Assembly: GCF_039538765.1 (NCBI RefSeq)
Contig: NZ_BAABCJ010000002.1
Location: forward strand, 558,001-622,000
Length of the DNA: 64,000 bases
DNA from: Zhihengliuella alba
GTDB taxonomy: Bacteria; Actinomycetota; Actinomycetes; Actinomycetales; Micrococcaceae
Direction of reading: 5' to 3'
The notes under the pieces were generated by a model. That model did not search any database. It was not told where the DNA came from and saw nothing but the letters and a program-made list of their open reading frames with translations. This document shows positions 18,713-29,166 of this stretch, piece after piece (within the stretch, counting starts at the first letter, position 1; each line of letters starts with the position of its first letter). The translations under genes were made by a program, and so were the position numbers.

Positions 18713-19258
18713 ATGGGAGTACGACGCCGGATCGACGACTCCGCCGGCCGCGAGGCCGTGCGCGCGTGGCTGCGGGAGTACGAGGCGCTCCTGCCCGAGC
18801 GCGACGGCACGGAGCCTGAGCAGCCCGACCCGGAGCAGACCAGCCTAGACCAGAGCAGCCCGAGGCAGACCAGCCCGGACCAGACCAACCCAGACCAGAC
18901 CCGGCACGAGCGGGCGGTGGGCGACGTGCTCGACGCGGCGGACGCCGTCGTGCTCGCCCGGCCCGTCCTGGCCAGGGCGGTCCGCTACGCCCTCGAGGAG
19001 CTCTCCGAGATCGCCGAGGGCAACTCCGTGGAGGTGCGCGTGCCGCCGTTCGGGGTGGCGCAGTGCGTGCCGGGGCCCCGGCACACGCGCGGGACGCCGC
19101 CCAACGTGGTGGAGATGAGGGCCGGGGTCTGGCTCGCGCTCGCGACCGGCCGCGTGGACTGGGACGACGCCGTCGCCGCCGGCCGCGTCTCCGCGTCCGG
19201 GGTGCGCGCCGACCTGGCCGAGGCGCTCCCCCGGCTCACCCGCATCTCCCGGGCCTGA
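18713..19258 (+). CDS. Sterol carrier family protein
   Basis: A 181-residue protein of an actinobacterial family annotated as sterol-carrier-like. The C-terminal domain contains NSVEVRVPPFGVAQCVPGP, then RHTRGTPPNVVEM and WLALATGRVDWDDAVAAGRVSASG, all strongly conserved. The ligand is not established. Between the N-terminal helix and the domain sits a linker made of five pentapeptides of the type PDQTS, encoded by a 15-base tandem repeat. Probably cotranscribed with the asparaginase gene. Confidence 0.8.
   Translation: MGVRRRIDDSAGREAVRAWLREYEALLPERDGTEPEQPDPEQTSLDQSSPRQTSPDQTNPDQTRHERAVGDVLDAADAVVLARPVLARAVRYALEELSEIAEGNSVEVRVPPFGVAQCVPGPRHTRGTPPNVVEMRAGVWLALATGRVDWDDAVAAGRVSASGVRADLAEALPRLTRISRA
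18830..18904. repeat. 15-bp tandem repeat, five copies
   Basis: Five consecutive 15-base units (first CCGGAGCAGACCAGC) lie exactly on codon boundaries and encode PEQTS, LDQSS, PRQTS, PDQTN and PDQTR. Confidence 0.85.
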
Positions 19259-19298
19259 CGGTCCACGGCCGCGAGACGCGGTGCCCACGGCCAGTGGG

Positions 19299-19304
19299 TA
19301 CCCT
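19299..19304 (+). promoter_or_regulatory. Leaderless -10 box before the small membrane protein gene
   Basis: TACCCT is followed by 6 bases and the ATG at 19311. Confidence 0.5.
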
Positions 19305-19310
19305 TGTCGC

Positions 19311-19652
19311 ATGGATCAGCACCCCGATGACCCGCAGGACCAGCGCGCCCAGGACCCCTCGTCGATCGACGTGGAGGTGCGCCGCTCCCCCAGGTTCTGG
19401 CCGTTCATGGCCGTCGGGGCGGGGCTCGGCATCCTCGTCGCCCTGGTCTCCGCCTACAGCGGCGAGCCGCACCAGGAGTTCACCCGCGGCTCCGTCGCCG
19501 CGTTCCTGGCTGTGATCTTCGGCATCATCGGTGTCTTCCTGGCCTGCCTCGCCTACCTGCTGATCGACCGCTCGCTGCGCCGGAAGGTCCGCCGCATGCG
19601 CGCCGTCCCCGTCGAGGACCACGACGCCGGGGCCGGCGACGGCCGTCCCTGA
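19311..19652 (+). CDS. Small membrane protein of unknown function
   Basis: A 113-residue protein with two predicted transmembrane helices (FWPFMAVGAGLGILVALVSA and VAAFLAVIFGIIGVFLACLA) separated by a short loop containing GEPHQEFTRGS, and a basic stretch RRKVRRMR after the second helix that suggests both ends are cytoplasmic. I do not recognise a named family with confidence. The ATG at 19311 is preceded by TACCCT at 6 bases. It lies between the sterol-carrier-family gene and purF. The 138-base gap after it contains only the purF promoter region. Confidence 0.7.
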   Translation: MDQHPDDPQDQRAQDPSSIDVEVRRSPRFWPFMAVGAGLGILVALVSAYSGEPHQEFTRGSVAAFLAVIFGIIGVFLACLAYLLIDRSLRRKVRRMRAVPVEDHDAGAGDGRP

Positions 19653-19790
19653 GCCGCCGTCGTACTCCGCACCCCCGCCGGGAACGGTCCATGCGCCCCG
19701 GAACGGCGGTCCTCTCGGCCGGACCGATGCGGCGCAGGGACCGCCGACATGATCGTCCAGCACCGTTCCGGCCGTGAGAGAATGGGACCC

Positions 19791-21356
19791 ATGGCGCGTG
19801 GTGACGGAATGCTCAATCATGACTTGCTGCCCGACGAGAAGGGGCCGCAGGACGAATGCGGCGTCTTCGGCGTGTGGGCACCCGGTGAGGAAGTCGCCAA
19901 ACTGGCGTACTACGGCCTGTACGCCATCCAGCACCGCGGACAGGAGTCGGCCGGCATCGCCACGAGCGACGGCCAGCGCATCAACGTCTACAAGGACATG
20001 GGCCTCGTCTCCCAGGTGTTCGACGAGAACACCCTCAACGCCCTGACCGGACACCTGGCGCTCGGTCACTGCCGGTACTCCACCACGGGCGCCAGCCACT
20101 GGGCGAACGCGCAGCCGACGCTGGGCGCGACGCACGACGGCACCGTGGCCCTGGCCCACAACGGCAACCTGATCAACACGGCCGAGCTCATGGAGATGGT
20201 CCAGGCCGAGCAGGGCGACCAGATGCGCGGCGAGATCGCGCAGGGCAACACCACGGACACCGCCCTGGTGACGGCGCTGCTGCGCGGCCGCGAGGGCGAG
20301 ACCCTCGAGGACACCGCGATGGGCCTGCTGCCGAAGCTGCGCGGCGCCTTCAGCTTCGTCTTCATGACCGAGAGCACCCTCTACGCGGCACGCGACCCGC
20401 AGGGCGTCCGCCCCCTCGTCCTCGGCCGGCTGGACCGCGGCTGGGTGGTCGCGTCCGAGCAGCCGGCGCTGGCGACCGTCGGCGCGAGCTTCATCCGGGA
20501 GATCGAGCCCGGCGAGCTCATCGCGATCGACGAGAACGGTGTGCGCAGCCGGCGCTTCGCCGAGGCCAAGCGGGCCGGCTGCGTCTTCGAGTACGTGTAC
20601 CTGGCCCGGCCGGATGCGTCGATCAACGGCCGCTCGGTCTACGAGTCCCGCGTGGAGATGGGCCGGCAGCTCGCCCGGGAGAACGACGCCGAGGCGGACA
20701 TCGTCATCCCCGTCCCGGAGTCCGGGACGCCGGCTGCGATTGGCTACGCCGAGGAGTCCGGGATCCCCTTCGCGCACGGCTTCGTCAAGAACGCCTACGT
20801 GGGGCGGACGTTCATCCAGCCGTCGCAGACGCTGCGGCAGCTCGGCATCAAGCTCAAGCTCAACGCGCTGGAGCCCATCATCAAGGGCAAGCGCGTCATC
20901 GTCGTCGACGACTCGATCGTCCGCGGCAACACCCAGCGCGCGATCGTGCGGATGCTCCGCGAGGCCGGCGCGGCCGCGATCCACGTGAAGATCTCCTCCC
21001 CGCCCATCAAGTGGCCGTGCTTCTACGGCATCGACTTCGCCTCGCGGGCGGAGCTGATCGCGAACGGCGCGACGATCGAGGAGATCACCCAGTCCGTCGG
21101 AGCCGACTCGCTGGCCTACATCTCCGAGGACGGGATGATCGGCGCCACCGAGCAGCCCCGCGAGCGCCTCTGCACCGCCTGCTTCACCGGGGACTACCCG
21201 ATCCCACTGCCGACGTCGGACCGGCTCGGCAAGAACCTGCTCGAGCGCAGCAACGGCAACCCCGCGACCGAGCCCGAGGGCGGATGCGACCCGGGACCGG
21301 ACGCGGAGTTCGAGTCGACCCTGACGGACGCCGACCGCAGCGCCACCAACGCCTGA
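19791..21356 (+). CDS. purF: Amidophosphoribosyltransferase
   Basis: A 521-residue enzyme for the first step of purine synthesis, PRPP plus glutamine to phosphoribosylamine. The N-terminal glutaminase nucleophile Cys is in DECGVFGVW near residue 24, so the first residues are a propeptide. Further motifs are YGLYAIQHRGQESAGIA, GHCRYSTTGASHWANAQPT, and the PRPP loop VIVVDDSIVRGNT. Cysteines toward the C-terminus (CFYG, LCTACF) are consistent with the iron-sulfur class. ATG 19791 is preceded by GAGAAT at 7 bases; ATG 19809 is an alternative. purM follows after 46 bases. Confidence 0.96.
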   Translation: MARGDGMLNHDLLPDEKGPQDECGVFGVWAPGEEVAKLAYYGLYAIQHRGQESAGIATSDGQRINVYKDMGLVSQVFDENTLNALTGHLALGHCRYSTTGASHWANAQPTLGATHDGTVALAHNGNLINTAELMEMVQAEQGDQMRGEIAQGNTTDTALVTALLRGREGETLEDTAMGLLPKLRGAFSFVFMTESTLYAARDPQGVRPLVLGRLDRGWVVASEQPALATVGASFIREIEPGELIAIDENGVRSRRFAEAKRAGCVFEYVYLARPDASINGRSVYESRVEMGRQLARENDAEADIVIPVPESGTPAAIGYAEESGIPFAHGFVKNAYVGRTFIQPSQTLRQLGIKLKLNALEPIIKGKRVIVVDDSIVRGNTQRAIVRMLREAGAAAIHVKISSPPIKWPCFYGIDFASRAELIANGATIEEITQSVGADSLAYISEDGMIGATEQPRERLCTACFTGDYPIPLPTSDRLGKNLLERSNGNPATEPEGGCDPGPDAEFESTLTDADRSATNA

Positions 21357-21402
21357 CAACCTCATCGCCCCACCCCATCCGACGATAGGAAACGAAAGCC
21401 GC

Positions 21403-22548
21403 ATGAGCGCTACCGACCACCAGCCGATCACGTATGCCTCCGCCGGTGTCGACGTGGAGGCGGGAGACCGCGCCGTCGAACTCATGAAGGACGCCGTCAA
21501 GGCGACCCACAGCGCGTCCGTCCTCGGCGGCGTCGGCGGCTTCGCCGGCCTGTTCGACGCGTCCCGCCTGCTCGCCTACAAGAAGCCGCTGCTGGCGACC
21601 TCGACTGACGGCGTCGGCACCAAGGTCGCCATCGCCCAGGCCATGGACCTCCACCACACGATCGGGCACGACCTGGTGGGCATGGTGGTCGACGACATCG
21701 TGGTGGTCGGCGCCGAGCCGCTGTTCATGACCGACTACATCGCGTGCGGGAAGGTCGTCCCGGAGCGCATCGCGGACATCGTCCGCGGCATCGCCGAGGC
21801 CTGCTCGCTGGCCGGGACCGCCCTCGTCGGCGGCGAGACGGCCGAGCACCCGGGCCTGCTCGGGGAGCACGAGTACGACGTCGCCGGCGCCGCCACCGGC
21901 GTCGTGGAGGCCGAGCGCCTGCTGGGCCCGGAGCGCGTCCGGGAGGGCGACGTCGTCATCGCGATGGCCTCCTCCGGCATCCACTCGAATGGCTACTCGC
22001 TGGTGCGCCGCGTCATCAACCACGCCGGCTGGGCGCTGGACCGCGAGGTCTCGGAGCTCGGCAAGACCCTCGGCGAGGAGCTGCTGGTCCCGACCAAGGT
22101 GTACGCGGCCGACTGCCTGGACCTCGTCCGGGCGCTCAACGCCGACGTCGCGCCGGACGCGGCGCCGCTGCGCGGCTTCAGCCATGTCACCGGTGGGGGC
22201 CTCGCGGCGAACCTGGCCCGCGTGCTGCCGCAGGGCGTCATGGCCACGGTGGACCGTGGGACGTGGGAGCTGCCTCCGATCTTCCGGCTCATCGGCCAGC
22301 TCGGCGGCGTCCCGCAGGCCGACCTGGAGCGCACGCTGAACCTCGGCGTCGGCATGATCGCCATCGTCGATCCGGCCTCCGCCGATGCGGCGATCGCGCG
22401 CCTCACCGATCGCGGCGTGGCCAGCTGGGCCATGGGCACCGTGGGCCGGGTCAGCGGCGACGCGCCGTCGGCCGGCGCGGACTTCGTCCAGGGCGCCAAG
22501 GGCGTCGACGGCGGGGCCGTCCTGATGCAGGGCTCCTACGCGAGCTGA
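21403..22548 (+). CDS. purM: Phosphoribosylformylglycinamidine cyclo-ligase (AIRS)
   Basis: A 381-residue AIR synthetase. Motifs include TYASAGVDVEAGDRAVELM, LLATSTDGVGTKVAIA, the metal/ATP region VGMVVDDIVVVGAEPLFMTDYI, and GFSHVTGGGLAANLARVLP. AGGAAACG upstream of the ATG serves as ribosome site. It follows purF in the same direction and ends before a strong hairpin. Confidence 0.96.
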   Translation: MSATDHQPITYASAGVDVEAGDRAVELMKDAVKATHSASVLGGVGGFAGLFDASRLLAYKKPLLATSTDGVGTKVAIAQAMDLHHTIGHDLVGMVVDDIVVVGAEPLFMTDYIACGKVVPERIADIVRGIAEACSLAGTALVGGETAEHPGLLGEHEYDVAGAATGVVEAERLLGPERVREGDVVIAMASSGIHSNGYSLVRRVINHAGWALDREVSELGKTLGEELLVPTKVYAADCLDLVRALNADVAPDAAPLRGFSHVTGGGLAANLARVLPQGVMATVDRGTWELPPIFRLIGQLGGVPQADLERTLNLGVGMIAIVDPASADAAIARLTDRGVASWAMGTVGRVSGDAPSAGADFVQGAKGVDGGAVLMQGSYAS

Positions 22549-22567
22549 TCGCCCCAGCGGTACCACG

Positions 22568-22604
22568 ACGGCGGCCGGTCCCCTTCACGGGGGCCGGCCG
22601 CCGT
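22568..22604 (+). terminator. Terminator hairpin after purM
   Basis: A 15-bp GC-rich stem with one bulged base (arms 22568-22583 and 22589-22604, loop TTCAC) follows the purM stop by 20 bases. It could also serve the convergent proline-rich gene. Confidence 0.7.
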
Positions 22605-22648
22605 TCGCTGGTTCGGGCCGCTTCGGCGCCGTCGCGGGCCCGCCCCGC

Positions 22649-23113
22649 CTAGGCGGCTCGGCGCGCGCCGTCCACCCGGTCGGGGCCGCCGGGGTGGACC
22701 GGCCCCGGGTGGGGCTCCCACTGCGGTTCGGCCGGCTCCGGGCCGATCGGATCCGGGTTCGTCAGCGGGTCGGGCTCGATCGGCGGGTTCCGCGTCGGGT
22801 CGGGCCGGGGCGGTTCGGTCGGGTCCACCCGGGGCGGCTCCTCCGGCGCGGGCTCGACGTCCGGGCTGGGGGCCGGCGTCGTCGACGGGCTGCGCTCCGG
22901 CACGGGCGGACCGGATGGATCGGGCGACGTCGACGGGCCCGGGTCGGGGCTCGGGAACGGGTCCGGCCGCGGGTCGGGTCCGGGGTCCGGGACCGGCGCC
23001 GGACCGGGTTCGGGGGCCGTGGCGGGATCGGTCCGGGGGCTCGGGTCCGGCGTGGACTCGAGGTCGATCCGCGGGCTACCGCTGCGGATCTGGACGCTTG
23101 CTGTAGAAGTCAC
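22649..23113 (-). CDS. Proline/aspartate-rich low-complexity protein
   Basis: A 154-residue protein of unknown function. It starts VTSTASVQIRSGSPRIDLES from GTG 23113, preceded by GGAAGGAG at good distance and, 61 bases further up, by a TAGGCT box (23175-23180). The remainder is almost entirely PDP, PEP and PSP motifs ending in a short charged tail. No signal peptide or membrane helix is seen. The good ribosome site and lack of stops support a real gene, but the composition alone could keep a frame open. It converges on purM and follows the sirtuin gene. Confidence 0.6.
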   Translation of the reverse strand: MTSTASVQIRSGSPRIDLESTPDPSPRTDPATAPEPGPAPVPDPGPDPRPDPFPSPDPGPSTSPDPSGPPVPERSPSTTPAPSPDVEPAPEEPPRVDPTEPPRPDPTRNPPIEPDPLTNPDPIGPEPAEPQWEPHPGPVHPGGPDRVDGARRAA

Positions 23114-23174
23114 GAGCTGGTTCTCCTTCCTTCTGCCGGGCGCCGCCGCGGTCGGCCGGCGCCCCTTGCCGGCC

Positions 23175-23180
23175 AGCCTA
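23175..23180 (-). promoter_or_regulatory. Possible -10 box of the proline-rich gene
   Basis: TAGGCT on the minus strand lies 61 bases before the GTG start. No convincing -35 is seen. Confidence 0.3.
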
Positions 23181-23234
23181 CAACCGATGCGGCGGCGCCC
23201 ATAGGGCCCGCCGCCGTCCCGGGGGACGGCCGGG

Positions 23235-24302
23235 CTACGCCTGCGCGGCGAGGGTCTCCAGCGCGGGCACCACACGGGTCCGCCATCGCCACTGCGCCCG
23301 GGCGTCGGCGCGGGTCGGACCGCCGTTGACGATCCCGACCTGCTGGCCGCGCTGGAGGGCGTCGAGCACCAGGCGGTAGCCGCTCATAACCGCGACGCTC
23401 GAGCCGACGACGAGCAGGGAGTCGGAGTCCGCCTGCAGTCGGGCGACCTCCTGCTTCCGCTCGACGGGCACGCTCTCGCCGAAGTAGACGACGTCCGGCT
23501 TCAGCTCCACGCTGCCGCAGACGAGGCAGCCGACCATCCTGAAATCGTCCACGAAGCGCTGGTCGAGGGTGACATCGCCGTCCGGGTTGACCGCGTCCGG
23601 GTCGAGCTCCACCCGCTCCAGGTATCCGGGGTTGGCCGCCTGCAGGCGCGCGTCGAGGGAGCGCCGGTCCTCCACGGAGCCGCAGTTCAGGCAGCGCACC
23701 AGCGACAGGTCCCCGTGCAGCGGGATCGCGGTCGAGCCGGCCGCCGCGTGCAGCCCGTCGACGTTCTGGGTGACGATCCCGCTGACCCATCCGCGTTCCT
23801 CGAACTCGGCCAGGAGGTAGTGCGCCCGGTTCGGGGCCGCGCGGTGCATGTGGCGCCAGCCCACGAAGCTCCGCGCCCAGTAGCGGTGGCGGGCGGCCGG
23901 ATCGTGCCGGAACTCCTGGTACGTCATGGGCCGGTGCCGGCGCAGCGACCCGTTGGGGCCGCGGTAGTCGGGGATCCCCGAGTCGGTGGAGACGCCCGCC
24001 CCGGTCAGCACCATGGTCCGGCCGGCCGCGAGCATGGCCGCGATCCCGGCCCGCGCGACCTCGGGGTCCTGCGGCTCGGCCGTCTCGTCGACGACCCGGG
24101 CGATCGAGCGGAGCGCGGCCTTGTGGGCGGTGTTGATCGCCACGCTGCCTTGGGCGGGCTTCCGGGCGGCGCTCGCGGCGGCGTCGTCGACGGCGTGGGC
24201 GCCGGGCCCACCGCCGGAGGGGCTTAAACGATGGCGGCCGGGCGTGGCCTCACCACTCCCGGCCCCCGATTCGAGGTCTGACTCAGCCGAAGCGCCGCTC
24301 AT
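23235..24302 (-). CDS. Sir2-family NAD-dependent deacylase
   Basis: A 355-residue sirtuin. After a variable N-terminal region of about 100 residues, the NAD-binding motif LTGAGVSTDSGIPDYRG, the TQNVDGLH motif and LHGDLSLVRCLNCG (catalytic His and first zinc cysteines), then MVGCLVCGSVELKPDVVYFGE (second cysteine pair and substrate loop) are all intact. Start is uncertain: ATG 24302 (MSGASAES) overlaps the DUF3073 gene by 20 bases, while GTG at the VAINTAHK segment is a shorter option. It removes acyl groups from lysines; targets are unknown. Confidence 0.88.
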   Translation of the reverse strand: MSGASAESDLESGAGSGEATPGRHRLSPSGGGPGAHAVDDAAASAARKPAQGSVAINTAHKAALRSIARVVDETAEPQDPEVARAGIAAMLAAGRTMVLTGAGVSTDSGIPDYRGPNGSLRRHRPMTYQEFRHDPAARHRYWARSFVGWRHMHRAAPNRAHYLLAEFEERGWVSGIVTQNVDGLHAAAGSTAIPLHGDLSLVRCLNCGSVEDRRSLDARLQAANPGYLERVELDPDAVNPDGDVTLDQRFVDDFRMVGCLVCGSVELKPDVVYFGESVPVERKQEVARLQADSDSLLVVGSSVAVMSGYRLVLDALQRGQQVGIVNGGPTRADARAQWRWRTRVVPALETLAAQA

Positions 24303-24498
24303 CCTCGTCGTCGCCATCGGTGTACTTGTCCGCGTAGTCCCCGTAATCCGCTTCAAAGGGATCGTCGGCGTGCGCGGTGGCCGCAGTGCGGGTAGCACCG
24401 AGCTCGCGTTCGAGGGCAGACAAGTCAGTGGACGGGGAGTAGTACTTGATGTCCCGTGCCTGCCGTGTTGCTTTTGCCTTCTGACGGCCGCGCCCCAT
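24283..24498 (-). CDS. DUF3073 family protein
   Basis: A 71-residue acidic protein of the actinobacterial DUF3073 family, usually encoded beside purM. It starts MGRGRQKAKATRQARDIKYY, the family hallmark, and continues to an Asp/Glu-rich C-terminus. The ATG at 24498 follows GAAGGGGG at 7 bases. The frame continues upstream to 24597, but that region holds the promoter. Function is unknown; the basic start and acidic end suggest nucleic-acid or protein contacts, which is inference. Confidence 0.88.
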   Translation of the reverse strand: MGRGRQKAKATRQARDIKYYSPSTDLSALERELGATRTAATAHADDPFEADYGDYADKYTDGDDEDERRFG

Positions 24499-24559
24499 GG
24501 CGTGACCCCCTTCGCGGTAGTGATCCGGAGGTGGTCCTCCACGAAGGAGGAGGCCCCGG

Positions 24560-24588
24560 ATTAAGTGATTGGATCGTTCGTATTCCAA
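24560..24588 (-). promoter_or_regulatory. Probable promoter of DUF3073 and sirtuin genes
   Basis: On the minus strand TTGGAA (24583-24588) is followed by exactly 17 bases and CTTAAT (24560-24565). The region is AT-rich relative to its surroundings. The rest of the 296-base gap to the next gene shows nothing recognisable. Confidence 0.45.
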
Positions 24589-24794
24589 GGTTAACATGTT
24601 TCAGCCCCGATCGCGGTGTCGGCGGCAGCGTGAGAACGCCGAAACCATGCGGGATTGATCACCACCCGCACGGCCGCCGCACCGCTCCGTCTCTGCGCCA
24701 TTCCGGCGGTCGTCGCGGCTAAGGTGGGACATGCGCCACCGCGCGTCCCACGACCTGCGCCCCGCCGCCCGGAACGCCGCCCAGAAGGAGCCCC

Positions 24795-25370
24795 TTGGAA
24801 CCGTCGGAGAGCCCTCAGACGTCTCCCTACCAGCCGCCGAGACCGGCCGAGACGGAGACGAAGCGCCCGTCCCGGGTCTGGCTGGTCGTGGGCGCACTGG
24901 CCGTGGTCCTGCTCGTCGTCTACGCGGTCTTCCGGCTCGGCGGCACGGCGCCGGAGGAGTCGTCGGCCCCGGTCGTCAGGAACGACGACCCGGGCATCGA
25001 CGGGATCATCGCCGCGGACGCGCCGGCGTCGGCCTTCGAGGTCGGCGACTGCCTCACGGGCTTCGACAGCCCGTTGGAGGAGGCGACCATCGTGACGTGC
25101 CAGACCCCGCACAACGCGCAGTTCATCGGGACGGCCACGCTCGAGGACGTCCCCTACCCGGGCGAGGCCGGCACGACGGAGCGGGCCGCCGAGGCCTGCA
25201 AGGCCATCAAGCTGGAGACCGACGTCCTCATGGCTCATCAGTGGAGCTATCAGTTCAGCCAGCCGTCCAGCGGCTCCTGGGAGGCCGGGGACCGCGACGT
25301 GGCCTGCTTCCTCTCCCTCACGTCCGAGGACGACCGGGCCACCGACTCGGTCCTGCCCCCGGCCTCCTGA
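24795..25370 (+). CDS. Septum formation family membrane protein
   Basis: A 191-residue protein with a cytoplasmic Pro-rich start, one transmembrane helix (VWLVVGALAVVLLVVYAVF, residues 29-47) and an extracytoplasmic domain. That domain shows the family features FEVGDCLTGFDSP, VTCQTPHNAQFIGTA and SQPSSGSWEAGDRDVACFL, with four cysteines probably forming two disulfides. This matches the actinobacterial septum-formation family. The start is TTG, preceded by AGAAGGAG at 5 bases. It converges on clpB with a 20-base gap. Confidence 0.8.
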   Translation: MEPSESPQTSPYQPPRPAETETKRPSRVWLVVGALAVVLLVVYAVFRLGGTAPEESSAPVVRNDDPGIDGIIAADAPASAFEVGDCLTGFDSPLEEATIVTCQTPHNAQFIGTATLEDVPYPGEAGTTERAAEACKAIKLETDVLMAHQWSYQFSQPSSGSWEAGDRDVACFLSLTSEDDRATDSVLPPAS

Positions 25371-25390
25371 CCCGGCCGCCGCCGACGACG

Positions 25391-27988
<2,598 letters not shown>

Positions 27989-28029
27989 TCGTGATCCTTT
28001 CTCTGCATCGCTGTCAGCGCGGACGATCC

Positions 28030-28057
28030 ACTCAAACTTGAGTCTACTATGCTCAAC
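28030..28057. promoter_or_regulatory. HspR operator (HAIR) upstream of clpB
   Basis: CTTGAGT (28037-28043), 7 bases, then GCTCAAC (28051-28057) matches the HAIR consensus CTTGAGT-N7-ACTCAAG at 12 of 14 positions. A third half site, ACTCAA (28030-28035), adjoins it. A TAGACT box on the minus strand (28041-28046) lies inside, so HspR binding would block the promoter. Confidence 0.8.
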
Positions 28058-28103
28058 TTTGTCGCGCGAGGATCTATTCCCCCTGGCAGAGGCGGTGGCG
28101 TCC

Positions 28104-28589
28104 TCAGGCCGAGAGGACGGCGGCGGCGCAGAAGACCGCGGCGGATCCCGTCGAGAGGACGGCGCGCACCGTGTTGGCCCGCGTCCACTCGCGGAGGTAG
28201 GCCCGCCAGACGGGCACCGCGCCGGCCGCCCGCGGATCCAGCCGCGCCAGCGACTCGTTGCGCGGCACGTGGTAGACCACGGTGAGCACGAACCCCGCGA
28301 GGTAGAGCACCGCTCCTCCGACGAGGAGGGCTCCCGGCACCGGTGCCGCCGTGCCGGGTCCCGCCGTCACGGCCCGGACGGCGAGCAGCACGCTGAGCAA
28401 CGCCGCACCGAAGAACGCGGCCATGAAGGGCGGGCGGACCGCATTCCGGTTGAAGCCCTGCATGCGCAGGATGCCGTCGGCCGGCGCCAGGGCGGCGAGC
28501 CGGGGCATGACCCGGAACGAGAAGTTGCAGTACACGACCGCCGTCGTACCCGTCGCGACCATGGCGGCCAGCGCGAGCCAGGCGTTCAC
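28104..28589 (-). CDS. DUF1772 (anthrone oxygenase-like) membrane protein
   Basis: A 161-residue membrane protein with four hydrophobic segments. The pattern VYCNFSFRVMPRLAALAPADG, MQGFNRNAVRPPFMAAFFG and VVYHVPRNESLARLD fits the DUF1772/anthrone oxygenase-like family; the Asn-rich YHVPRNE motif is diagnostic. Start is GTG 28589 with GGGAG upstream. It follows the YccF gene by 45 bases on the same strand. The role in bacteria is not known. Confidence 0.8.
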   Translation of the reverse strand: MNAWLALAAMVATGTTAVVYCNFSFRVMPRLAALAPADGILRMQGFNRNAVRPPFMAAFFGAALLSVLLAVRAVTAGPGTAAPVPGALLVGGAVLYLAGFVLTVVYHVPRNESLARLDPRAAGAVPVWRAYLREWTRANTVRAVLSTGSAAVFCAAAVLSA

Positions 28590-28634
28590 CGCCCGGCTCC
28601 CGGAGGCGGACCGGCGGACCGTGCGCCGGTCACG

Positions 28635-29051
28635 TCAGTAGCGGCGGTAGGTCGGCAGGACGGCATCGGAGGGCACGATCTCCTTGCCCAGCGGCACCAG
28701 TGAGACGGGGATCAGCTTGAGGTTGGCGATGCCCAGCGGGATCCCGATGATGCTCAGGAACATCGGGATCGCGGTGAGCACGTGGCCGATGGCGATCCAG
28801 ATCCCGGCGACCAGGACCCAGATGACGTTGCCGAGCGTGGCCCCGACCCCGCCGCCGCGCGGGCGCTCCACGATGGTCCGGCCGAACGGCCACAGCGCGT
28901 AGAGCCCGATCCGGAAGGACGCGATCCCGAAGGGGATGGTGATGATGAGGATGCAGCAGACGATGCCGGCGGCGAAGTAGCCGAGGGCGAGCCACAGGCC
29001 TCCGAAGACGAGCCAGATGACGTTCAGGATGGCGGAGAGTGTGGACTTCAT
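28635..29051 (-). CDS. YccF domain-containing membrane protein
   Basis: A 138-residue inner-membrane protein with tandem YccF repeats: ILNVIWLVFGGLWLALGYF and the parallel TLGNVIWVLVAGIWIAIGHV, each followed by a IPFGIASFRIG / IPLGIANLKLI segment. Function is unknown for the family. The ATG at 29051 has CAGAAT 6 bases upstream, a possible leaderless start; the frame further upstream has no family similarity. Divergent from trmB. Confidence 0.85.
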   Translation of the reverse strand: MKSTLSAILNVIWLVFGGLWLALGYFAAGIVCCILIITIPFGIASFRIGLYALWPFGRTIVERPRGGGVGATLGNVIWVLVAGIWIAIGHVLTAIPMFLSIIGIPLGIANLKLIPVSLVPLGKEIVPSDAVLPTYRRY

Positions 29052-29154
29052 GGCCTCATTCTGTCCCCTGCGGCCGGATGCGGCCATAGGGGTTCTCCCT
29101 GATTCGCCCGCAAGCCGGTCCCGCAGGCCTCGGATGCCCGGACGGCGGGACGGG

Positions 29155-29160
29155 TACCCT
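29155..29160 (+). promoter_or_regulatory. Leaderless -10 box of trmB
   Basis: TACCCT, 6 bases, then GTG 29167. This supports GTG 29167 as the true start. Confidence 0.5.
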
Positions 29161-29166
29161 TTCAGG

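Noticed and set aside
19653..19790. Possible riboswitch or attenuator before purF.
   Set aside because: Only short imperfect GC dyads are visible and none matches a purine or other known aptamer; a near-leaderless box before the ATG makes a long leader unlikely.
22649..23113. Proline-rich repeats considered as a CRISPR-like or DNA uptake array.
   Set aside because: The repeats are codon-level PDP motifs of uneven length with no constant repeat and spacer units.
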